Source: Candidatus Peribacteraceae bacterium (GTDB lineage Bacteria; Patescibacteriota; Gracilibacteria; Peribacterales; Peribacteraceae). From it: DNA of 20,160 bases. Under the pieces are notes generated by a model. That model was not told the origin of the DNA. It made no database searches and saw nothing but the letters and a program-made list of their open reading frames with translations. Each line of letters begins with the position of its first letter. Position 1 is the stretch's first letter. Made by a program: the position numbers and the translations under genes. Shown here one piece after another: positions 1 to 7,654 of this stretch. The DNA lies in NCBI GenBank assembly GCA_018061525.1, contig JAGOUB010000004.1, positions 1 to 20,160 of the forward strand. Reading direction: 5' to 3'.

Positions 1-709
<709 letters not shown>

Positions 710-822
710 ACCAATAAAGGGGGAGGAAACGAGAGGCGCCGGCCATGCGGCTGGCGTGCCGCATCAGGGTCCTCCTCCGGTTTCGGGGAGTCAAGGGAGG
801 GGAGGGGCGCGGCCGGATGCGC

Positions 823-828
823 TACGAT
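823..828 (+). promoter_or_regulatory. -10 element of uvrC, leaderless type
   Basis: TACGAT ends 7 bases before the GTG start of uvrC, so transcription would begin at or next to the start codon. There is no Shine-Dalgarno sequence. Inferred from spacing only. Confidence 0.5.
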
Positions 829-835
829 AGGGGCC

Positions 836-3190
836 GTGCCCCGCCCGGAACCCTCCTCGCCGGTCCTCCAAAAGCTCCGTAAGCGCATCGGCCAGGCGCC
901 GGCTCAGCCGGGCGTCTACCGTTGGCTCGGCAAGGACGGCGAGATCCTCTACGTCGGCAAGGCCAAAGATCTGCGCCAGCGGCTGCGCAGCTACGTGGTG
1001 CCCGGTGCCAAGCTCGGCCCCTGGAAGGAGTCGCTTGTGCGCCAGGTGCAGGATTTCGACCTGACGGTGGTGCGCACCGAGTTGGAGGCGCTGGTGCTGG
1101 AGACGACGCTCATCAAGCAGCACCGTCCCAAGTACAACGTCCTGATGAAGGACGGCAAGGACTACGTCTACGTCCGTATTACCGCCGACACTTATCCCCG
1201 CATCGACGTGGTGCGCCGCATCGAGGACGACGGCGCCCAGTACTTCGGCCCCAAACCGGCGGCCTGGCAGGTCTACGAGGTGCTCGCGATCCTGCGTAAG
1301 CTCCACCGCTTCCGCACCTGCAAGATGTCGATCGAGCCGGTGGCCGGCGCGCCCGAGACGATCCCGCTCCAGGTGGAGTGCACCCGCCGCGACCGTCCCG
1401 TGCCCTGCCTCGATTTCCACATGGAGCAGTGTTCGGCGCCGTGCATCGGGGCGCTGACGCCGGCGCAGTACAAGGAGCAGTGCATCGATCCCGTCGCGCG
1501 CTTCTGGAAGGGGGAGCTCGAGCCCGTCACACATTTGCTGAAGCAGCGGATGCAGGAGGCCGCCATCGCCAAACAGTTCGAGGCGGCCGCGCAGTACCGC
1601 GACCAGCTCCAACGCATTACCTCCCTGAGTGAGACCCAAGCCGTGTCGGATGCCAGCGGCGACGATACTGATGCCGTGGGCCTCGCGCTCAGGGCCAGCC
1701 GCTGCCAGGCCGTCCTCTACCAAAAGCGCGGCGGCAAGGTGACGGGCGAAGTGGCCCTCTCGCTCTCCGGCCAGCCCGAGACGCTCGCCGAGGTGCTCGA
1801 ACAGTTCCTCCCTCTCTATTACAGCGACAACGTCCCGCCGCCGCTTATCCTTATCCCCGAGGAAGTGCCCAGCGCGGCCACGCTCCAGGCCTGGCTCACC
1901 GAGCGTGCCGGGCGCGTGGTGGAATTGCGCGTGCCGGCCCGCGGCCAAAAGACGCAGCTCTTGGATCTGGCCATGTCCAACGCCAAGCAGAAGGTGATGC
2001 AGCAGGAGGCCAAGTGGGAAGCCGAGGCGCGCAACACCCAGAGTGCGGCCGAGGAGCTGCAGGCGTTCCTCTCGCTGCCCGAGCCGCCCAAGCGCATCGA
2101 GTGCTACGACATCAGCCATCTGGGCGGCACCGAGACCGTGGGCAGCATGGTCGTGTTCGAGAACGGCAAACCCAAAAAGGAGCACTACCGCTCGTTTACC
2201 ATCCAGTCGCTCAAGACCGGCGACGTCGACGACTACCGCTCATTGCAGGAGGTGCTGCGCCGCCGCCTGCGCCACCTCACCGGCGGCACCAAGGGCGAGA
2301 CCGAGCGTTGGGCGACGCAGGGCGTCGTCATCCGCAAGGCGCTCAAGGCGGACCAGGCCGAGATTGCACGTCTGCGTCGCGAGATTTTCGATCGTGATAC
2401 GGAACCGGACATGTACAAAGAGACGGCTGTTGCCGCCAAGGGAGAGATCCTAATTGGCATCGCCCGTCTGAGTATTCTCGGTAAGGGCGTCCCGATGCTT
2501 CGCTCCCTTGCAGTGGCGCCCGAGGCGCGTGGCGGCAAGCTCGGTCTCGCACTCGCGCGCTTCCTCCTGTCCAAAACCAAGGCCAAGAAGGTGTATCTCT
2601 TCTGTGAGGAAGCCTTACAAGGCTTTTATGCCGGCATGGGTTTCCGTCACATCATCAAGCCGCCGGAGTCAGTGTTGGAAATTGAACGCGGCTATCGGGC
2701 GAAGTATCCAGATGAACCTTTGATGATGCCCATGGTCTGGCAGGCCGACGAGTCTAAGGCCGACGCCTCGCTCCAGAAGAAGCCCGACATCCTCCTGATC
2801 GACGGCGGTCTCGGCCAGCTGCATGCGGTGGAGGCAGAGCTGGCATTGGCCAAGCTCGATATCGCTCTTATTAGCCTGGCCAAACGCGAGGAAGAAGTCT
2901 TTGCGCGCGGTAGCAGCACACCGTTGCCCATGGCTTCAGACAGCCCGGCGCACATCCTGCTCCGGCGGCTGCGCGACGAGGCGCACCGCTTCGCCAACCG
3001 CCACCGCGAAAGCCGCGCCACCGCGCGCATGGTGGCCTCGCGCCTGCCCGACCTGCCCGGCATCGGCCCCGTCACGGCGCAGGCGCTGCTCAAAAAATTC
3101 GGCTCGCTCCAGGGCGCCCAGGCCGCCACCGACGAGCAGCTGCGCGAGATCCTCACGGCCGCTCAGCTCAAGGCGTTACGGTCGGCGTGA
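836..3190 (+). CDS. uvrC: UvrC excinuclease subunit with an internal GNAT acetyltransferase domain
   Basis: Nuclease subunit of the UvrABC nucleotide-excision repair complex, making both incisions around a lesion. At 784 residues it is far longer than the usual ~600. Order: GIY-YIG nuclease (GVY 26-28, YVG 39-41); a cysteine cluster fitting the UvrC Fe-S site (C191, C199, C203 plus C162 or C182, with longer than usual spacing before C191); UVR domain about 228-262; RNase H-like nuclease with D425, D465/D466, D656 and H717 present; one clear helix-hairpin-helix near the end, the last hairpin looking short. Between the second and third catalytic aspartates lies a complete GNAT domain, about 496-635 (VVIRKALKADQAEIARLR, RSLAVAPEARGGKLGLAL, FYAGMGFR), in frame and visibly less GC-rich. 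The GTG at 836 is chosen because it lies 7 bases after a -10 hexamer and gives the normal N-terminus. A longer open frame upstream has no UvrC similarity. Confidence 0.93.
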   Translation: MPRPEPSSPVLQKLRKRIGQAPAQPGVYRWLGKDGEILYVGKAKDLRQRLRSYVVPGAKLGPWKESLVRQVQDFDLTVVRTELEALVLETTLIKQHRPKYNVLMKDGKDYVYVRITADTYPRIDVVRRIEDDGAQYFGPKPAAWQVYEVLAILRKLHRFRTCKMSIEPVAGAPETIPLQVECTRRDRPVPCLDFHMEQCSAPCIGALTPAQYKEQCIDPVARFWKGELEPVTHLLKQRMQEAAIAKQFEAAAQYRDQLQRITSLSETQAVSDASGDDTDAVGLALRASRCQAVLYQKRGGKVTGEVALSLSGQPETLAEVLEQFLPLYYSDNVPPPLILIPEEVPSAATLQAWLTERAGRVVELRVPARGQKTQLLDLAMSNAKQKVMQQEAKWEAEARNTQSAAEELQAFLSLPEPPKRIECYDISHLGGTETVGSMVVFENGKPKKEHYRSFTIQSLKTGDVDDYRSLQEVLRRRLRHLTGGTKGETERWATQGVVIRKALKADQAEIARLRREIFDRDTEPDMYKETAVAAKGEILIGIARLSILGKGVPMLRSLAVAPEARGGKLGLALARFLLSKTKAKKVYLFCEEALQGFYAGMGFRHIIKPPESVLEIERGYRAKYPDEPLMMPMVWQADESKADASLQKKPDILLIDGGLGQLHAVEAELALAKLDIALISLAKREEEVFARGSSTPLPMASDSPAHILLRRLRDEAHRFANRHRESRATARMVASRLPDLPGIGPVTAQALLKKFGSLQGAQAATDEQLREILTAAQLKALRSA

Positions 3191-4198
3191 TCAGGGCTCG
3201 AGCAGCGTGTCCTCCTCGTCGCTCTCGTCTTCGATGAGCGACTCGCGGATGGATTGATGATCGGTGACGCCGTATGTGTCCTCGTGCGGCGTGGTGAGGT
3301 CGAAGCGCCAGAAGTCGTCGCCCTGCTCCACCGTCACGATGCCGCGCGGTCGGCGCAATAGCAGCGCGATGCGGTCGCGCACGCGCACGATTGCCAGGGT
3401 GGGAGCGAAGGGATGCTTGCCGATGTCGATGTCTATGGGCAGTGCCACCATGCGCTTCAACTTGGTCCCGAAGCAGCGCTCCAGATCCGTCGCGCGGCCT
3501 ACCAACGCCACGTCGTTCTGCACCAATGCCGCCTGCTTCGGCTCCACGTACTCCTCGTCGTGCCACGTCCAAGTCAGCCGGCTCTCGTCCCGTCCGATGT
3601 AGGGCGCGATGCGCAGAGTATCGGCTTCGTTGCAGTCGCCGTAGCTGACGGTAATAGGGTCCGCCGCGTCGAGCGTCAGGATACCGTTGGCGGTGCCGGC
3701 GGGCGAAAAAAGGTCGATGCCGGTGGGGTAGGTGAGGGCCATCAGGTCGAGCAGCGTGCCCACATTCTTGGTGGCGCGCTTGGCCGGCGAACGCCCAGGT
3801 GCCGTGGCGACGCTGCCGTTGCCCTTCTCTTCACGATCCTCCGGCTTGCTGAACAGGCGCTGCAGCCGCGACCAGCCGGCTGACCGCCGGCCCTCCGTAG
3901 AGGAGGCCATGGCGGCCAAGAACTCTGCGACGCCATCGCGCCTGTCGCCGGTTACCTCGCAGTCGAGCGCGGCCAGGTTGCCGACGAGGTGATGGAAGTC
4001 GGCCGGCGTGGCGGCGGCCAGGCGCGTGTCGCGCGAACCGCAGACGGCGGCGAGCATCTCGGCCAAATGGAAACCGGTGTGTTCGTGGCGCTGGTGGATC
4101 TGCGACAGCACGAGTTTAGTGGCGAGCAATCCCGGCTCCTGCGCCTCGCTGGTGATGGCTTCGATCTCGCCGATGGATACCGGGTAGGTGTTTCCCAT
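3191..4198 (-). CDS. Conserved-looking hypothetical protein, 335 aa
   Basis: I do not recognise this protein. An N-terminal region of about 120 residues (MGNTYPVSIGEIEAITSEAQ) looks mainly helical. A low-complexity charged linker with lysine, glutamate and proline follows at about 115-145. The C-terminal half (from about TLLDLMALTYPTGIDLF) has alternating hydrophobic positions typical of beta-rich folds and ends in a very acidic tail (EDESDEEDTLLEP). No signal peptide or membrane segment is visible. Its stop codon directly abuts the uvrC stop with no base between, so the two genes converge with no terminator of their own. Codon use matches its neighbours and the long frame has a plausible ATG start, so it is probably a real gene. 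It is divergent from the YtxH-like gene. Confidence 0.75.
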   Translation of the reverse strand: MGNTYPVSIGEIEAITSEAQEPGLLATKLVLSQIHQRHEHTGFHLAEMLAAVCGSRDTRLAAATPADFHHLVGNLAALDCEVTGDRRDGVAEFLAAMASSTEGRRSAGWSRLQRLFSKPEDREEKGNGSVATAPGRSPAKRATKNVGTLLDLMALTYPTGIDLFSPAGTANGILTLDAADPITVSYGDCNEADTLRIAPYIGRDESRLTWTWHDEEYVEPKQAALVQNDVALVGRATDLERCFGTKLKRMVALPIDIDIGKHPFAPTLAIVRVRDRIALLLRRPRGIVTVEQGDDFWRFDLTTPHEDTYGVTDHQSIRESLIEDESDEEDTLLEP

Positions 4199-4287
4199 AC
4201 ATAAGCATCAAGAACCAACAGCATTTTTTTGTCAACGCCACGGTCCGGATGCCAGCGGAAAGAGATGAGCCCCGCGTGCGTCTGTGC

Positions 4288-4320
4288 TAGGGTCCAACTG
4301 TTTTCTTTCCCCTCTCTCCC
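4288..4320 (+). promoter_or_regulatory. -10 element and pyrimidine-rich leader of the YtxH-like gene
   Basis: TAGGGT (4288-4293) is followed about 7 bases later by a short leader that is almost all C and T up to the ATG at 4321. No Shine-Dalgarno sequence is present. The same kind of leader precedes several other genes in this window. Confidence 0.45.
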
Positions 4321-4677
4321 ATGCGCAAGTACACCCTCCTGTTCGGCGCCCTCGGCGGTGCCATGGCCGGTTATCTCTTTAGCAACGACAAGCTCCGCAA
4401 AGAGCTTGCCACGGCCAAGACGGCCGATGACGCCAGCAAGATCCTCGGCAAGCACCTCGCCCAGGACGGCAAGAAGATCGGCGGCGAGGTGAAGAAGTTC
4501 GTCGACAGCGACATGGTCCAGGACAACATGTCCAAGATGAAGACCTACGCTCAGGACTACATCGAGAAGGCCAAGGACGACGTCGCCGCGCTCATGAAGT
4601 CCGCCGAGAAGAAGGTGATGGGCGCCGAGAAGAAGGCCGTAAAGGCTGTGAAGAAGGCTGTGAAGAAAGTCGTATGA
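4321..4677 (+). CDS. YtxH-like membrane-anchored, lysine-rich protein
   Basis: A 118-residue protein with one short hydrophobic N-terminal segment containing small-residue motifs (LLFGALGGAMAGYLFS), followed by a long charged amphipathic region. This architecture is that of the YtxH/gas-vesicle-like family: small, membrane-tethered proteins with an extended helical tail and no known enzymatic role. The last 25 residues are almost only lysine, alanine and valine (KKAVKAVKKAVKKVV), resembling histone H1-type tails, so binding to nucleic acid or acidic lipids is conceivable but unproven. The stop overlaps the next start (ATGA), so the two genes are translationally coupled. Confidence 0.85.
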   Translation: MRKYTLLFGALGGAMAGYLFSNDKLRKELATAKTADDASKILGKHLAQDGKKIGGEVKKFVDSDMVQDNMSKMKTYAQDYIEKAKDDVAALMKSAEKKVMGAEKKAVKAVKKAVKKVV

Positions 4678-4907
4678 AGCTCTCACAACTCGCCGGCTGG
4701 TACGGGGTCCTGGCGCTCCTTGGCGCCTACGGCCTCGTCAGCTTCGGTGTCATCCCGGCCGACAGCCTGGCGTATCAGCTGATCAACATCAGCGGGGCGC
4801 TGGGCATTGTGGCCGTGGCCGCCAGCAAAGGCGACCTCCAGCCGGCCGTCCTCAACTTGGCGTGGGCCGGCATCGGCGTTGTTGCCATCCTGCGACTGGT
4901 CTTCTGA
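4674..4907 (+). CDS. Small membrane protein, CBU_0592-like
   Basis: A 77-residue, very hydrophobic protein with about three predicted membrane helices: residues ~8-26, ~33-50 and ~58-76. The central NISGALGIVAVAASKGDLQPA and the following NLAWAGIGVVAILRL resemble the CBU_0592 family of short bacterial membrane proteins, whose function is unknown. The ATG overlaps the stop of the YtxH-like gene (ATGA), and no Shine-Dalgarno site is needed for coupled translation. Frame and overlap make it convincing despite its size. The family name is from recall of the pattern, not from a search. Confidence 0.85.
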   Translation: MKLSQLAGWYGVLALLGAYGLVSFGVIPADSLAYQLINISGALGIVAVAASKGDLQPAVLNLAWAGIGVVAILRLVF

Positions 4908-4930
4908 CTCTCAAAAAAAATCGCTGGTGC

Positions 4931-4960
4931 GGACGGATCCCGGCACGCTAGGATCCGTCC
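4931..4960 (+). promoter_or_regulatory. Perfect inverted repeat over the pyrG promoter
   Basis: GGACGGATCC (4931-4940) and GGATCCGTCC (4951-4960) form a perfect 10 bp inverted repeat with a 10-base spacer. A -10-like TAGGAT (4949-4954) sits across the spacer and right arm, 14 bases before the first pyrG ATG. No T-run follows on the + strand, so an operator or 5' hairpin is likelier than a terminator of the upstream gene. Confidence 0.6.
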
Positions 4961-4968
4961 GACATCCG

Positions 4969-6642
4969 ATGTCGACACGTTCTCCCGGTGACAGGCGCGT
5001 CTCCCGTTCGCGAATGCGAAGGAAGACCGACCCCCGCTTCATCGTGGTGACCGGCGGCGTTTGCAGCAGCCTGGGTAAGGGCATCGCGGCCGCTTCGATC
5101 GGCGCCATCCTCAAGACCTGCGGTCTCAAGGTCTTCGTCCAAAAGCTCGATCCGTACCTGAATATCGACCCGGGAACGATGAGCCCGTTCCAGCACGGCG
5201 AAGTGTTCGTCACCGACGACGGCGCCGAGACCGACCTGGACCTGGGTCACTATGAGCGCTTCATCGACGAGCCGATGAGCAAGCTCTCTACCGTCACGAC
5301 CGGCCGCATTTACACCGACGTGCTGGCGCGCGAACGCAAGGGTGAGTTCCTCGGCAAGACCATCCAGGTGGTGCCGCACATTACCGATGCCATCAAGCGC
5401 CGCATCAAGGAGGCCGGCAAGCTGAGCGGCGCCGACGTGGTAATGATCGAGATCGGCGGTACGGCCGGCGACATCGAAGGCGAGCCGTATCTGGAGGCCA
5501 TCCGCCAGCTCAAGCGCGAGCTCGGTCCCAAGCACCTCTACCACGTCCACCTCACGCTCCTGCCGTACCTCGAGGGCAGCAAGGAGCTCAAGACCAAGCC
5601 CACGCAGCACTCCGTCCGCGAGCTGCGCCGCAACGGCCTGCAGCCCGACATGATCATGGCGCGCGCCGACCACGACATCGATCCCGGCTTGCTCGATAAG
5701 ATCGCCAACTTCTGCGACGTGCCGCGCCACGCCGTGGTGCCCGCACAAACGCTGCACTCCATCTACGACGTGCCCCTGGCGTTTCAGGAGTACAAGGTCG
5801 GCCAGATCATTGGCGAGGCGCTGGATCTTGGCCGCCTGCGCCCCGATATGACGGAATGGGAAGAGGGCAAGATCCGCTACCAGAAGGCTAAAGACCGCTT
5901 CGTGACGGTGGCGATCGTAGGCAAGTACACCAACCTGGAGGACGCTTACCTGAGCGTGATCGAGGCCATCAAATCGGCTGCCATCTTCAACGGCCGCCGC
6001 GCCAAGATGCTCTGGGTGGATAGCGAGAAATTGGAAAAGAAGGACAAGGCCACCTGGGACCAGCTCAAGTCGGCCGACGCCATCATCGTGCCCGGCGGCT
6101 TCGGCAGCCGCGGCATCGAGGGCAAGATCGCCGCCGCCCGTTACGCCCGCGAGAAGAAGGTGCCCTACCTGGGCTTGTGCCTGGGCGCGCAGTTGCTGGC
6201 CATCGAGTTCGCCCGCAGCGCTCTCAAGGACGAGACGCTCACCAGCGAGGAGTTCGACGAGGAGCAGAAGCTCGCGCGCGAGCAGTACGTGGTGCACTTC
6301 CTGCCCGGCCAGAGCGCCGGCCGCGAGAAGGGCGGCACGCTGCGGCTCGGCGCCTACGAGTGCCAGCTGACGCCCGGCACCAAGGCCGCCGCGGCGTACG
6401 GCCAGAAGACGATCACCGAGCGTCACCGCCACCGCTACGAGTTCAACGCCGCCTTCCGTGCGCCGCTGGAGAAGGCGGGCCTGGTCTTCTCGGGCACGTG
6501 GGCCGAGACTGGCCTGATGGAGATCGTCGAGGTGAAGAACCACCCGTTCATGGTCGGCAGCCAGTTCCATCCGGAGTTCCTCAGCCGTCCGCACCGTCCG
6601 CATCCGCTCTTTGCGGCCTGGATGAAGGCGGCCGTTCGCTGA
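4969..6642 (+). CDS. pyrG: CTP synthase
   Basis: Converts UTP to CTP using ATP and glutamine-derived ammonia, the last step of pyrimidine nucleotide synthesis. The synthetase domain shows the P-loop GGVCSSLGKGIAAASIG and QKLDPYLNIDPGTMSPFQHG. The C-terminal class I glutamine amidotransferase domain has its cysteine in GLCLGAQ (codon 6178-6180) and the His-Glu pair in SQFHPEF. Two starts are possible: 4969 (557 aa, with an arginine-rich extension MSTRSPGDRRVSRSR) and 5014 (542 aa, closer to the usual ~545). The first is given because it lies close to a -10-like site, but the second is equally credible. Cys replaces the usual second Val in GGVVSS. A perfect inverted repeat precedes the gene. 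It is otherwise complete and normal. Confidence 0.96.
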   Translation: MSTRSPGDRRVSRSRMRRKTDPRFIVVTGGVCSSLGKGIAAASIGAILKTCGLKVFVQKLDPYLNIDPGTMSPFQHGEVFVTDDGAETDLDLGHYERFIDEPMSKLSTVTTGRIYTDVLARERKGEFLGKTIQVVPHITDAIKRRIKEAGKLSGADVVMIEIGGTAGDIEGEPYLEAIRQLKRELGPKHLYHVHLTLLPYLEGSKELKTKPTQHSVRELRRNGLQPDMIMARADHDIDPGLLDKIANFCDVPRHAVVPAQTLHSIYDVPLAFQEYKVGQIIGEALDLGRLRPDMTEWEEGKIRYQKAKDRFVTVAIVGKYTNLEDAYLSVIEAIKSAAIFNGRRAKMLWVDSEKLEKKDKATWDQLKSADAIIVPGGFGSRGIEGKIAAARYAREKKVPYLGLCLGAQLLAIEFARSALKDETLTSEEFDEEQKLAREQYVVHFLPGQSAGREKGGTLRLGAYECQLTPGTKAAAAYGQKTITERHRHRYEFNAAFRAPLEKAGLVFSGTWAETGLMEIVEVKNHPFMVGSQFHPEFLSRPHRPHPLFAAWMKAAVR

Positions 6643-6666
6643 AGATCGCGAGCGATATCATCTAGA

Positions 6667-6692
6667 CAATCATGCTTGGCTTTGTATGATTG
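6667..6692 (+). promoter_or_regulatory. Candidate promoter of mini-ORF unit 1, within an inverted repeat
   Basis: TAGACA (6663-6668) and TATGAT (6685-6690) are 16 bases apart, a reasonable sigma-70 promoter. CAATCAT (6667-6673) and ATGATTG (6686-6692) form a perfect 7 bp inverted repeat spanning the spacer and -10, as an operator would. A weak hairpin with seven Ts follows (6692-6722) and could be the pyrG terminator instead, so the exact start of unit 1 is uncertain. Confidence 0.45.
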
Positions 6693-6740
6693 CGGTGCCC
6701 CCGAAAGGGAGCGCGTTTTTTTCTCACACCGGAGGTACCT

Positions 6741-6758
6741 ATGAAACGCTTAACCTAA
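6741..6758 (+). CDS. Mini-ORF 1, leader-type peptide MKRLT
   Basis: Five codons and a stop, preceded by a perfect GGAGG at 6731-6735 with 5 bases to the ATG. Directly after the stop comes a perfect 10 bp hairpin (CCTGGAACTC / GAGTTCCAGG, 6759-6783) and then an intrinsic terminator, so the transcript ends without reaching another gene. Such a frame is only credible because of its strong ribosome site and because four similar units follow. Whether the peptide or the RNA matters is unknown. Confidence 0.45.
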   Translation: MKRLT

Positions 6759-6786
6759 CCTGGAACTCTTGATGAGTTCCAGGTGC

Positions 6787-6835
6787 GCTCCCCACTCACC
6801 CCAGCGAGGCTCCTACCGAGTGGGGAGCATTTTTT
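6787..6835 (+). terminator. Intrinsic terminator of mini-ORF unit 1
   Basis: Perfect 11 bp stem GCTCCCCACTC / GAGTGGGGAGC with a 20-base loop, followed by ATTTTTT. Confidence 0.9.
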
Positions 6836-6928
6836 ATTGTGCTCACGGCGGTTCGGTAGTCCATGGCTACTGGCGAGCTTTTGGTTATTTCTATCCAAAT
6901 GATTGTTTCTCGCCGTCTTCAGAAAAAT

Positions 6929-6956
6929 TTGACAAAATACATAGATAATCTATGAT
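6929..6956 (+). promoter_or_regulatory. Strong sigma-70 promoter of mini-ORF unit 2 with palindromic operator
   Basis: Consensus TTGACA (6929-6934), a 16-base spacer and TATGAT (6951-6956). The palindrome CATAGATAATCTATG (6940-6954) overlaps the spacer and the -10, a typical repressor site position. Confidence 0.75.
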
Positions 6957-7032
6957 CTTACTGCGCCCCGGAAACTCGTGTTTCCTCCCGGGGGGCCCTG
7001 AAGCCTATCACCTCGAACCAGGAGGACCTGGA

Positions 7033-7059
7033 GTGAAGAAGCTCCTCGATCATCTCTGA
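7033..7059 (+). CDS. Mini-ORF 2, leader-type peptide, 8 codons
   Basis: GTG start followed by KKLLDHL and a stop. AGGAGG at 7020-7025 lies 7 bases upstream and sits in the loop of a small hairpin CCAGG/CCTGG (7018-7031), so access of ribosomes may be controlled. The 5' leader has its own hairpin GGAAAC/GTTTCC near 6970-6985. After the stop comes a perfect 7 bp hairpin GTGCGGC/GCCGCAC (7063-7081) and then a terminator. Same plan as mini-ORF 1. Function unknown. Confidence 0.45.
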   Translation: MKKLLDHL

Positions 7060-7086
7060 CTGGTGCGGCTAACCGCCGCACACCTT

Positions 7087-7155
7087 GCCCCCTCGCCTCG
7101 ACGACCCCGAACATCCGGTTGGATGGGGTCACCCAGAGCCGAGGGGGCTCTTTTT
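7087..7155 (+). terminator. Intrinsic terminator of mini-ORF unit 2
   Basis: Outer stem GCCCCCTCG (7087-7095) / CGAGGGGGC (7140-7148) encloses a second hairpin GACCCC..ATCC / GGAT..GGGTC (7103-7130). TCTTTTT follows. Confidence 0.9.
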
Positions 7156-7174
7156 GTATCTGCATTCTCTCCGC

Positions 7175-7180
7175 TACAGT
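7175..7180 (+). promoter_or_regulatory. -10 element of mini-ORF unit 3
   Basis: TACAGT about 20 bases after the end of the unit 2 terminator. The -35 is poor. A CTCCC/GGGAG hairpin lies in the following leader. Confidence 0.4.
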
Positions 7181-7232
7181 GCCGCCACTCCCAATGACGG
7201 GAGATCTTCATCAAACAAGAGGGAGGTGCCCC

Positions 7233-7250
7233 ATGTTGAAGAACGCTTGA
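7233..7250 (+). CDS. Mini-ORF 3, leader-type peptide MLKNA
   Basis: Five codons and a stop, with GGGAGG at 7221-7226 and 6 bases to the ATG. It is followed at once by a perfect 7 bp hairpin GCCTGAC/GTCAGGC (7251-7267) and by a terminator. The order of leader hairpin, ribosome site, tiny frame, hairpin and terminator repeats that of units 1 and 2, although the sequences differ apart from the GGAGGT-CC core. Function unknown. Confidence 0.45.
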   Translation: MLKNA

Positions 7251-7273
7251 GCCTGACCTTGTCAGGCATTCAC

Positions 7274-7327
7274 CCCGATCCGGCGCTGCTGAACTCGCAC
7301 TTGCAGCGACCCGGATCGGGTCTTTTT
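7274..7327 (+). terminator. Intrinsic terminator of mini-ORF unit 3
   Basis: Perfect 10 bp stem CCCGATCCGG (7274-7283) / CCGGATCGGG (7311-7320), with an inner stem CGCTGC/GCAGCG, then TCTTTTT. Confidence 0.92.
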
Positions 7328-7333
7328 CGCGTC

Positions 7334-7366
7334 AAAAAACCCCCAGCCGCACGAAGCGACTGGGGG
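7334..7366 (-). terminator. Intrinsic terminator of mini-ORF unit 4 (minus strand)
   Basis: On the minus strand CCCCCAG/CTGGGGG (7340-7366) forms a 7 bp outer stem followed by TTTTTT. It shows that a minus-strand transcript ends here, although no conventional gene lies upstream. Confidence 0.85.
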
Positions 7367-7371
7367 CAGGG

Positions 7372-7428
7372 TCAGGAGGTGGCCGTGTAGCCGACGTGGC
7401 TAGACGGGGGAGGACGTGGGTCCTTCAT
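7372..7428 (-). CDS. Mini-ORF 4, 18-residue peptide on the minus strand
   Basis: Reads MKDPRPPPSSHVGYTATS and stops just before a minus-strand terminator. The ribosome site AGGAG lies inside the small palindrome ACAGGAGTTCCTGT directly before the ATG, the same arrangement as in mini-ORF 2. It converges on unit 3. The proline run could slow ribosomes, as in leader peptides, but no downstream gene exists. Support is architectural only. Confidence 0.4.
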   Translation of the reverse strand: MKDPRPPPSSHVGYTATS

Positions 7429-7481
7429 ACAGGAACTCCTGTGGATTGAATGTCACACCCCGGGGCGCGACCGGTGTACTT

Positions 7482-7556
7482 TGCCGATGACCGTATTTGT
7501 CGTCAAGTATGATTTTAGGGTGGCCTGCTTGTGGCTACTGAAAGCCGTCATCGGCA
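7482..7556 (+). repeat. 10 bp inverted repeat with a 55-base spacer
   Basis: TGCCGATGAC (7482-7491) and GTCATCGGCA (7547-7556) are perfectly complementary. The right arm overlaps an alternative hairpin AAGCCGTCA (7542-7550) / TGACGGCTT (7576-7584), so the two structures exclude each other. Confidence 0.6.
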
Positions 7557-7574
7557 CACGCATCTTCATGATAT

Positions 7575-7602
7575 TTGACGGCTTGGGTGTCGTTCCCATA
7601 CT
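7575..7602 (+). promoter_or_regulatory. Candidate promoter of mini-ORF unit 5
   Basis: TTGACG (7575-7580), 16-base spacer, CATACT (7597-7602). The -35 overlaps one arm of a 9 bp inverted repeat. Confidence 0.5.
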
Positions 7603-7654
7603 GGAGTTATCGCCCAATGATCGTCCCCGTTCTCTTAACCCGGAGGTACCACTC

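Noticed and set aside
791..2185. Long open frame antisense to uvrC
   Set aside because: It mirrors the uvrC codons, has a composition typical of antisense frames in GC-rich DNA and no recognisable domain. A similar 551-codon antisense frame over pyrG (4948-6603) was rejected for the same reason.
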